Assembly: GCA_024998705.1 (NCBI GenBank)
Contig: JACOEF010000081.1
Location: forward strand, 1 to 5,347
Length of the DNA: 5,347 bases
Direction of reading: 5' to 3'
From: Nitrospira sp.
Lineage (GTDB): Bacteria > Nitrospirota > Nitrospiria > Nitrospirales > Nitrospiraceae
Both the position numbers and the translations under genes were made by a program. The notes beneath the pieces were generated by a model. It searched no databases. It saw nothing but the letters and a program-made list of their open reading frames with translations, and was not told the DNA's origin. Within the stretch, counting starts at the first letter, position 1; every line of letters begins with the position of its first letter. Positions 1 to 5,347 of this stretch are shown in pieces.

Positions 1-1510
1 TCGCCGCGAAATAGGCCAACTTATTGAGCGCATTCAGATAGGCCCGCGCAGCCGCCGTAATGATATCGGTATCGGCGCCATGGCCGGACACCGTTCGACC
101 GTCCTCTTCGACCCGCACCGACACTTCCCCTTGTGCATCCGTCCCGCCGGTAATGGCATTGACCCCGAACATCAGCAATTTACTCTTCGTCTGGGTCATC
201 GCGGCGATCGTCCGGTAGACCGCATCGACCGGGCCGTCACCCGTTCCGCTATGCGACACCAGCTTTCCGTCAATCTCCAACTCCACCGTTGCCTTCGGAG
301 TCTTGTTGGTTCCGCTTTCGACTTGAAAGGATTTCAACACCACCCGTTCCGACATTTTCGCGACTTCCTCGGATACAATGACTTCGAGGTCTTCCTCGTA
401 AATCTCCTTCTTTTGGTCCGCCAACCGCTTGAAGCGTTCGAACGCGTGGTTGACCTCTTCTTCCGTCAACTTATAGCCGAGATCGTCCAGCCGCTGGCGA
501 AACGCATGGCGCCCCGACAACTTGCCCATGACCAGTTTGACCTGTTCAAGACCGACGGATTCAGGCCGCATGATCTCGTAGGTCGTCTTATCTTTCAGCA
601 ACCCGTCCTGATGGATACCCGACGTATGGGCAAACGCGTTGGCCCCGACAATAGCCTTGTTCGGCTGAATGACCATACCGGTAATCTTGCTCACCAGGCG
701 GCTGGTCTTGGAAATCTCCTCCGTGACGACCTTGGTGTCGGCCCCGTACCAATCTCTGCGCGTACGGAGCCCCATCACGATCTCCTCCAATGAGGTGTTG
801 CCGGCCCGCTCGCCGATGCCGTTGATCGTACACTCCACCTGTCCGGCTCCTGCCACCACCGCCGCCAGGCTATTGGCGACCGCCAGCCCTAAATCGTTGT
901 GACAATGGACCGAAATAACGGCTTGCCCGCTATTCGGAACGCTGTCTTTAATCCGCTTGATCAGGCCGCCGAACTCTTGGGGAACGGCATACCCTACCGT
1001 GTCGGGAATATTGATCGTTCCCGCCCCGGCCGCAATCACCGCCTCGATCACTTCACACAGATATGCCGGATCGGAGCGGCTGGCGTCCATGGGTGAAAAT
1101 TCCACGTCGTCCACGTAGGTGCGAGCCAACTGCACCATCTCCACGGCTCGCTTCTTCGCTTCCTCGCGAGTCATCCGGAACTGATGCTTGAGATGGATGT
1201 CCGATGTCGAGAGAAACGTATGGATCCGCACCCGGGGTGCGCCCTTCAACGCTTCCGACGCCCTCGTGATGTCTTCGGGCCTGGCCCGCGCCAGGCTGCA
1301 CACCACCGGGCCTTCAACTTCCAAGGCGATCCGGCGGACCGCTTCGAAATCTCCCGGCGAACTATAGGCGAACCCGGCCTCGATGATATCCACGCCAAGG
1401 CGCGCCAGCTGCTTGGCGATCATAAGTTTCTCTTCGACGTTCATACTCGCACCCGGTGACTGCTCACCATCCCGCAACGTCGTGTCGAATATTCTGATCA
1501 TCCTGGTCAT
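1..1510 (-). CDS. leuA: 2-isopropylmalate synthase, 3' end cut by window edge
   Basis: LeuA condenses acetyl-CoA with 2-oxoisovalerate to give 2-isopropylmalate, the committed step of leucine synthesis in the cytoplasm. The frame is open for 503 codons from ATG at 1510 to the window edge with no stop; family members are roughly 510-520 residues, so only a short C-terminal piece is missing. The N-terminus has the signature [14 protein letters not shown] (residues 8-21). Metal ligands expected from the family are present: D14, H202 and H204 in VHCHND, and N238 in [19 protein letters not shown] lies at 291-303. The C-terminal part (about 385-503), with [10 protein letters not shown] and [15 protein letters not shown], matches the leucine-binding allosteric domain, so leucine feedback inhibition is likely. 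The start is set by AAGGAG nine bases upstream; the ATG at codon 4 would be too far from it. The gene lies behind a leucine T-box and a palindromic repeat. Homocitrate or citramalate synthase is less likely given the motifs and leader. Confidence 0.97.
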   Translation of the reverse strand, partial: MTRMIRIFDTTLRDGEQSPGASMNVEEKLMIAKQLARLGVDIIEAGFAYSSPGDFEAVRRIALEVEGPVVCSLARARPEDITRASEALKGAPRVRIHTFLSTSDIHLKHQFRMTREEAKKRAVEMVQLARTYVDDVEFSPMDASRSDPAYLCEVIEAVIAAGAGTINIPDTVGYAVPQEFGGLIKRIKDSVPNSGQAVISVHCHNDLGLAVANSLAAVVAGAGQVECTINGIGERAGNTSLEEIVMGLRTRRDWYGADTKVVTEEISKTSRLVSKITGMVIQPNKAIVGANAFAHTSGIHQDGLLKDKTTYEIMRPESVGLEQVKLVMGKLSGRHAFRQRLDDLGYKLTEEEVNHAFERFKRLADQKKEIYEEDLEVIVSEEVAKMSERVVLKSFQVESGTNKTPKATVELEIDGKLVSHSGTGDGPVDAVYRTIAAMTQTKSKLLMFGVNAITGGTDAQGEVSVRVEEDGRTVSGHGADTDIITAAARAYLNALNKLAYFAA

Positions 1511-1516
1511 GGCGCA

Positions 1517-1525
1517 CCTCTCCTT
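1517..1525 (-). promoter_or_regulatory. ribosome binding site of leuA
   Basis: The minus strand reads AAGGAGAGG here. The AAGGAG core ends nine bases before the ATG at 1510, a good Shine-Dalgarno match that fixes the leuA start. It lies outside the palindromic repeat (1543-1668), so translation initiation should stay accessible if the repeat folds in the mRNA. Confidence 0.8.
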
Positions 1526-1542
1526 CGGTTAACAACGCTGTA

Positions 1543-1668
1543 CAGGATGCTCAAACAGGTCGGCCGGCAAGGCCGCAGGCGAAGGAAGCACCGGAGGCGT
1601 ACCCTCTGAGGTACGTCGAGGACGTTTCCTCGCCGAGAACGCCGCCGGACACCTGTTTCAGCATCCTG
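1543..1668. repeat. 126-bp imperfect palindromic repeat element in the leuA leader
   Basis: The termini are inverted repeats: 1543-1560 (CAGGATGCTCAAACAGGT) and 1651-1668 (ACCTGTTTCAGCATCCTG) are complementary at 17 of 18 positions. The interior is partly self-complementary, and the apex is a clean hairpin with CGTACC (1598-1603) and GGTACG (1610-1615) around a 6-base loop. The whole element could fold as one long cruciform or RNA hairpin. It encodes no recognisable protein and shows no clear target-site duplication. From memory, its ends and its 'aacgccg'/'aaggccgc' blocks resemble a non-coding palindromic repeat found in many copies in Nitrospira genomes. That points to a REP- or MITE-like element, but copy number cannot be tested from this window. 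It sits between the T-box terminator and the leuA ribosome binding site, so every read-through transcript carries it. Confidence 0.8.
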
Positions 1669-1670
1669 AA

Positions 1671-1707
1671 AATAGAAAAGCCTCCGCCCCGGGACAGGGA
1701 CGAAGGC
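1671..1707 (-). terminator. T-box-controlled intrinsic terminator before leuA
   Basis: On the minus strand GCCTTCGTCCC (1707-1697) pairs with GGGGCGGAGGC (1690-1680) over 11 positions, two of them G-U in RNA, around a 6-base loop. TTTTCTATTTT follows (1680 side down to about 1670). The 5' arm contains the same CTTCGTCCCT bases that form the 3' side of the antiterminator, so the two structures exclude each other, as in a transcriptional T-box. When tRNA-Leu is charged the terminator should form and leuA transcription should stop. Confidence 0.88.
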
Positions 1708-1732
1708 CTCGCGCGCTTCGTGGTACCACCCT
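1696..1732 (-). promoter_or_regulatory. T-box antiterminator
   Basis: The minus strand contains the T-box core AGGGTGGTACCACG. AGGG (1732-1729) pairs with CCCT (1699-1696), and ACGAAG (1721-1716) pairs with CTTCGT (1705-1700), leaving the 7-base bulge UGGUACC between the helices. The UGGU (1728-1725) is positioned to pair with the NCCA end of an uncharged tRNA. Its last U calls for an A discriminator, which is what tRNA-Leu normally carries. Confidence 0.92.
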
Positions 1733-1849
1733 GATTCAGCGACGGATGAAGCATCACCTTCATCCGATCACCCTTCATTCAATCCGTTACGCGGATCAGG
1801 CGGGACTTATTACCACCCCAAGTGGGCTTCACAAGTCCTGCTCAGAGGC

Positions 1850-1852
1850 GAG
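1850..1852 (-). promoter_or_regulatory. specifier codon CUC (leucine) of the T-box
   Basis: In the 3' strand of Stem I the minus strand reads GAA-CTC-GCC-TCTGAG, matching the usual T-box pattern of GAA, specifier triplet, then a purine-CC segment leading into YCUGAG. CUC would pair with the GAG anticodon of tRNA-Leu. This agrees with leuA as the controlled gene and with the UGGU bulge in the antiterminator. Shifting by one base would give ACU (Thr) or UCG (Ser), neither of which fits the downstream gene. Confidence 0.8.
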
Positions 1853-1938
1853 TTCGACAGGTTACCGGCTGGTTCGCACCATCCACCAGCTCTCTCAGTT
1901 CGGTCAGCGCTGCCTACTACTCCTCGTCGTCGCAGTTC

Positions 1939-2739
1939 CTACTCTCTCGAATCGAGTGCCGGTGTCTCAGTTTTCGCCACTGGCTTCCCTGCCCCCTTGG
2001 TCACCATCGTCCACAACCGCGCCACCGGACCCGACACGGCGTACCCGGTGAATGCCACGAATAACATCGCCTGCGGCCAGGCGACAATCATCATCAGCGC
2101 AAGAATGCCCCACACCAGATAGGTGAAATGATCGCCCCGCTTGAACTTCATATCTTTGAAGCTGCGATACTTGATCGTGCTGACCATCAGGAACGCCAGC
2201 ACAAACGTAATCGCCAAAATCAGCAACGGCTTCACTTCTGCACCCATCTGCGTGATGTGCAGATCGAAGATCACCAACGATGCAATAACCCCGGCTGCAG
2301 CCGGAATCGCCAGGCCCGTAAAGTATTTGCTGTCGGATGTGCTCACCGTGGCATTGAACCGGGCCAACCGAACGGCCCCCATCGCCACATAGGCAAACAT
2401 CACGGCAACCCCGAACATCCCCTGCCCGCTCAACGCGTACGAATAAATCAATACACCCGGTGCGACCCCGAACGACACCACGTCGGAAAGCGAATCATAC
2501 TCAATGCCGAACTGCCCGGTACTGTTTGTCAGTCTGGCCAACTTCCCATCCAACATGTCGAAAATCATGCCGACCAGGATGGCGATGGCTGCCACCAAAT
2601 GCTGACCATTAAAGACCGACAAGATCGCGAACACACCGCAAAACAGATTCCCTGTCGTGCAGAGATTCGGGATCAGGTACATCGCCTGTCGCTTTCGGTT
2701 GCCCTTCGCAAACGGAGCTCGCATGGCCGGTGATTTCAT
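1939..2739 (-). CDS. pssA: CDP-diacylglycerol-serine O-phosphatidyltransferase
   Basis: This inner-membrane enzyme makes phosphatidylserine from CDP-diacylglycerol and serine. The 266-residue protein carries the full CDP-alcohol phosphotransferase signature DxxDGxxARx8Gx3Dx3D at residues 61-86 (D61, D64, G65, A68, R69, G78, D82, D86), which binds the divalent metals. The preceding YLIPNLCTTGNLFCG (21-35) is typical of the PssA subgroup, as opposed to phosphatidylglycerophosphate synthase. Hydrophobic segments near 30-57, 92-125, 141-160, 170-188 and 205-240 suggest about six to eight membrane spans. A basic N-terminus (KGNRKRQ) and a polar C-terminal tail flank them. The ATG at 2739 overlaps the psd stop in an ATGA arrangement, which implies translational coupling. 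The frame stays open about 66 codons further upstream, but that part lies inside psd and is not a credible start. The next gene product, Psd, uses the PssA product. Confidence 0.96.
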   Translation of the reverse strand: MKSPAMRAPFAKGNRKRQAMYLIPNLCTTGNLFCGVFAILSVFNGQHLVAAIAILVGMIFDMLDGKLARLTNSTGQFGIEYDSLSDVVSFGVAPGVLIYSYALSGQGMFGVAVMFAYVAMGAVRLARFNATVSTSDSKYFTGLAIPAAAGVIASLVIFDLHITQMGAEVKPLLILAITFVLAFLMVSTIKYRSFKDMKFKRGDHFTYLVWGILALMMIVAWPQAMLFVAFTGYAVSGPVARLWTMVTKGAGKPVAKTETPALDSRE

Positions 2740-3386
2740 CGGAGTTCCCCCACGATGGTTTCGCCCCCTTTGACGCGGTCGCCCAAGGAGACACAAATCT
2801 TCGAGCCGAGCGGAAGGAAGGTATCCATCCGCGACCCAAACCGTATCAGACCAAACCGCTCTCCCCGCTGCACTCGCTCGCCCTGGCCAACCCAGCAGAC
2901 GATACGGCGGGCAATTAATCCGGCAACCTGCACACATAACACTTTCGCGCCGGATTCCGTTTTTAACATCACCGCGTTCTGTTCGTTCCGGATAGTCGCC
3001 TCCGGCTTGCTCGCCACCAGAAACTGACCGGGCTGGTAGCTCACGCCTTCAACTGTTCCCGCGCAGGGCATCCGGTTGATATGCACATTGAACACGTTCA
3101 AAAACACCGTGACTCGAATGCTCTTTTCCTTCAGATACCGCGGCTCAAACTCTTCCTCAATCGCAATGACCTTGCCGTCTCCCGATGACACGACCGCATT
3201 CGGTTGCTGCGGAATGGTCCGACTAGGGTTTCGAAAGAACCACGCAGTAAAGAGCGTGAACCCGCCCGCCAGCAGGGCTGGAATAATCCAACCCACCGCT
3301 CCGAACAGCAGGGTCGCGCCCACGAGACCACCGACAAACGGCAATCCTTCTTTTGCGATCGGGATCCCGACGGCTCGATCAGCCAT
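2736..3386 (-). CDS. psd: phosphatidylserine decarboxylase proenzyme, short type
   Basis: Psd converts phosphatidylserine to phosphatidylethanolamine using a pyruvoyl group formed by self-cleavage. The predicted 216-residue protein is the short form found in archaea, alphaproteobacteria and deltaproteobacteria. Two closely spaced hydrophobic segments (about 17-50, FVGGLVGATLLFGAV and PALLAGGFTLFTAWF) anchor the N-terminus. FFRNPSRTIP (50-59) and SGDGKV (68-73, with D70) follow, then NVFNVHINR (97-105, H102). The processing site is RFGSRMD, with cleavage expected between G184 and S185 to give a long beta chain and a 32-residue alpha chain carrying the pyruvoyl group. D70, H102 and S185 are plausible members of the Asp-His-Ser processing triad. 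The ATG at 3386 was preferred over an in-frame TTG at 3395: GAGG lies just ahead of it and an AGAGGG stands farther upstream, though neither spacing is ideal. The stop codon overlaps the pssA start. Confidence 0.94.
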   Translation of the reverse strand: MADRAVGIPIAKEGLPFVGGLVGATLLFGAVGWIIPALLAGGFTLFTAWFFRNPSRTIPQQPNAVVSSGDGKVIAIEEEFEPRYLKEKSIRVTVFLNVFNVHINRMPCAGTVEGVSYQPGQFLVASKPEATIRNEQNAVMLKTESGAKVLCVQVAGLIARRIVCWVGQGERVQRGERFGLIRFGSRMDTFLPLGSKICVSLGDRVKGGETIVGELR

Positions 3387-3435
3387 AGACCTCAAGCCCT
3401 CTCATCATGCTAACACGAAGAGGCCGGCAGCAGGG

Positions 3436-4452
<1,017 letters not shown>

Positions 4453-4455
4453 TCA

Positions 4456-4460
4456 CTCCT
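4456..4460 (-). promoter_or_regulatory. ribosome binding site of ilvC
   Basis: AGGAG on the minus strand, six bases before the ATG at 4449. It is the strongest Shine-Dalgarno match among the upstream genes, which fits the high demand for IlvC. It contrasts with the weak site ahead of ilvN. Confidence 0.75.
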
Positions 4461-4514
4461 GAAGGTTCGTAGGGCACATGGGTGGAAACGACAGCTGCAC
4501 ACAGGGGATGAGAG

Positions 4515-5033
4515 TTATTCCCGGGCGATTTTTTTGGGTTGGCTGAGCGCCGGCCGGATCGCTTCACGGGCAATCGCCACTCGCCCCGTTCGAATCAGTT
4601 CCTTGATGCCGAGCGGTTGGAGCAAATTGATGATGGCCTCAAGCTTCTTGGGATCGCCCGTCACTTCGATGGTGTAGGTTGAGGGCGTCGAGTCGATCAC
4701 GTTGGCCCGAAAAATATCCGCGATCCGGAGCGCCTCGGCCCGGTCTTCTGCCTTGGTATGGACCTTGATGAGCGCCGTCTCCCGTGAGACGAACTCACTC
4801 TCATTGAGATCCACGACCTTGATGACATCAATCAGCTTATTCAGCTGCTTGACGATTTGCTCCACAATCCGTTCATCCCCCGACGTGACAATGGTCATCT
4901 GCGACATCGAGGGATCCAGCGTGGGGGCCACCGACAAACTTTCGATATTGAAGCCGCGACCGCTGAACAACCCGGCCACCCGGGATAACACGCCGAACTT
5001 GTTTTCTACGGTGACTGAAATGATATGTTCCAT
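4515..5033 (-). CDS. ilvN: acetolactate synthase small (regulatory) subunit
   Basis: This is the regulatory subunit of acetohydroxyacid synthase. It activates the catalytic subunit IlvB and gives it valine feedback sensitivity. At 172 residues it has the full long form. An N-terminal ACT domain (about 2-76) has ENKFGVLSRVAGLFSGRGFNIESL, including G14 and N29 at the positions linked to valine binding in the E. coli homologue IlvH. The second ACT-like domain (about 80-160) has ALIKVHTKAEDRAEALRIADIFRANVID and the ending IKELIRTGRVAIARE. The ATG at 5033 gives exact alignment with family N-termini, but its ribosome binding site is weak: AGGA is 12 bases upstream, and a poor ATAGAG is nearer. Translation may depend on coupling to ilvB, 41 bp upstream. 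Confidence 0.97.
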   Translation of the reverse strand: MEHIISVTVENKFGVLSRVAGLFSGRGFNIESLSVAPTLDPSMSQMTIVTSGDERIVEQIVKQLNKLIDVIKVVDLNESEFVSRETALIKVHTKAEDRAEALRIADIFRANVIDSTPSTYTIEVTGDPKKLEAIINLLQPLGIKELIRTGRVAIAREAIRPALSQPKKIARE

Positions 5034-5049
5034 CGAAACACTCTATCCT

Positions 5050-5069
5050 GACAGCTGTCGGCTGACAGC
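5050..5069. repeat. overlapping palindromes in the ilvB-ilvN spacer
   Basis: GACAGCTGTC at 5050-5059 is a perfect 10-bp palindrome. It overlaps a second perfect inverted repeat, GCTGTC (5054-5059) with GACAGC (5064-5069) around a 4-base loop. In the minus-strand mRNA the two could form alternative hairpins just upstream of the AGGA of ilvN. No U tract follows, so this is not an intrinsic terminator. It could affect mRNA stability or ilvN translation, or be chance. Confidence 0.45.
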
Positions 5070-5074
5070 GTGAT

Positions 5075-5347
5075 TTAGGCTGTTAAGATCGTATCTTTAT
5101 CTTCGTCGGACCCGGTACCAGGCGCGCCGGCCATTCGCCGCTTCAGTTCTGGCGGATCCTCTAGAATCATCTCGTGGTTACACCCGCCCGCCGGAATCAT
5201 CGGGTAACAATTCTCGTACGGATAGGTCGGCACATCGACAACAACGGGCTTGTCGGTCGCGATGGCTTCTTTCAAGACGGCATCCAGGTCTCCCACCTTG
5301 TTCGCACGCAAGCCGACGGCGCCATAGGCTTCGGCCAACTTCACGAA
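5075..5347 (-). CDS. ilvB: acetolactate synthase large (catalytic) subunit, C-terminal fragment
   Basis: Only the last 90 residues and the stop are inside the window; the frame continues unbroken past 5347. The full enzyme uses thiamine diphosphate and FAD to condense two pyruvates, or pyruvate with 2-oxobutyrate, as the first step of branched-chain amino acid synthesis. The visible part is the end of the C-terminal ThDP-binding domain: FVKLAEAYGAVGLRA, then PVVVDVPTYPYENCYPMIPAGGCNHEMIL, which is the characteristic acetohydroxyacid synthase C-terminus. A tail of about 25 residues (PELKRRMAG...DKDTILTA) rich in charged residues follows. Adjacency to ilvN at 41 bp identifies it as the catalytic partner of that subunit. 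The family is clear; whether the symbol should be ilvB, ilvI or ilvG cannot be decided from this part. Confidence 0.95.
   Translation of the reverse strand, partial: FVKLAEAYGAVGLRANKVGDLDAVLKEAIATDKPVVVDVPTYPYENCYPMIPAGGCNHEMILEDPPELKRRMAGAPGTGSDEDKDTILTA

Larger units (their letters stand above)
1671..1930 (-). promoter_or_regulatory. leucine T-box riboswitch (transcriptional) controlling leuA
   Basis: This leader senses the ratio of uncharged to charged tRNA-Leu. In 5'-3' order on the minus strand, Stem I is supported by GAGG (1925-1922) with CCTC (1848-1845), GGCAG (1914-1910) with CTGTC (1860-1856), ACCG (1904-1901) with CGGT (1867-1864), and a distal helix GCTGGT (1890-1885) with ACCAGC (1873-1868). 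The distal helix is preceded by the typical GAGAGAG run. The specifier loop reads GAA-CUC-GCC. Stem II is GGACTT (1838-1833) with AAGTCC (1808-1803). Next comes ATCCG/CGGAT (1796-1782), perhaps the Stem IIA/B region. A 9-bp hairpin, CGGATGAAG/CTTCATCCG (1766-1743), is Stem III. The antiterminator and terminator close the element. The 5' boundary is approximate, because Stem I begins within about 15 bases of the pssA stop and no convincing promoter is visible. Confidence 0.93.

Noticed and set aside
80..793. 237-codon open frame on the plus strand
   Set aside because: It lies wholly antisense to leuA, whose catalytic and metal-binding residues are intact, and the translation has no family signature.
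1551..1778. 75-codon minus-strand frame before leuA, a possible leader peptide
   Set aside because: It runs through the T-box core, the terminator and the palindromic repeat. There is no leucine codon cluster or good ribosome binding site, and the T-box explains the region without a peptide.
1811..1820. Second T-box-like string GGGGTGGTAA in the leader
   Set aside because: It lies in the Stem II region between GGACTT and AAGTCC, lacks the following ACCACG, and has no competing terminator, so it is not a second antiterminator.
2740..2937. N-terminal extension of pssA in the same frame
   Set aside because: The extra 66 codons overlap the psd coding region and do not look like a PssA N-terminus. 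The ATG at 2739 gives the normal length and the ATGA coupling.
3387..3435. Weak inverted repeat between ilvC and psd as a terminator
   Set aside because: Only about 5 bp (CCTCT with AGAGG) pair across a long loop, and there is no U tract.

Overview
The window looks like chromosomal housekeeping DNA from a Nitrospira-like bacterium (phylum Nitrospirota). This assignment rests on moderately high GC, protein sequences typical of that group or of Geobacter-like deltaproteobacteria, and a 126-bp palindromic repeat (CAGGATGCT...AGCATCCTG ends) that resembles, from memory, a family common in Nitrospira genomes. The genus is an inference; no marker gene is present to settle it.

All six genes lie on the minus strand, so transcription runs from high to low coordinates. 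The order is the C-terminal end of ilvB (acetolactate synthase large subunit, cut by the window edge at 5347), ilvN (regulatory subunit), ilvC (ketol-acid reductoisomerase), psd (phosphatidylserine decarboxylase proenzyme), pssA (CDP-diacylglycerol-serine phosphatidyltransferase) and leuA (2-isopropylmalate synthase, lacking only its last residues at the left edge). Spacers between the first five genes are short (41, 65 and 49 bp, then a 4-base overlap), consistent with one transcription unit. IlvBN and IlvC carry out the first two steps of valine/isoleucine synthesis. LeuA takes the valine precursor 2-oxoisovalerate towards leucine. PssA and Psd make phosphatidylserine and then phosphatidylethanolamine in the membrane.

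The 428-bp interval between pssA and leuA (1511-1938) is the most interesting part. It holds a complete transcriptional T-box riboswitch on the minus strand (about 1671-1930), with a CUC leucine specifier codon, a Stem I distal motif, Stem II, Stem III, a canonical antiterminator with a UGGU bulge, and a competing intrinsic terminator with a U-rich tail. Between the terminator and the leuA ribosome binding site sits the 126-bp imperfect palindrome, starting two bases after the U-rich stretch. leuA should therefore be controlled by charging of tRNA-Leu, independently of the upstream ilv and phospholipid genes.

No mobile gene, CRISPR array, tRNA or rRNA was seen, and there is no evidence of an undescribed multi-gene system. 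The noteworthy items are the leucine T-box in a probable Gram-negative lineage, its internal position in the gene cluster, and the palindromic repeat within the regulated leader.
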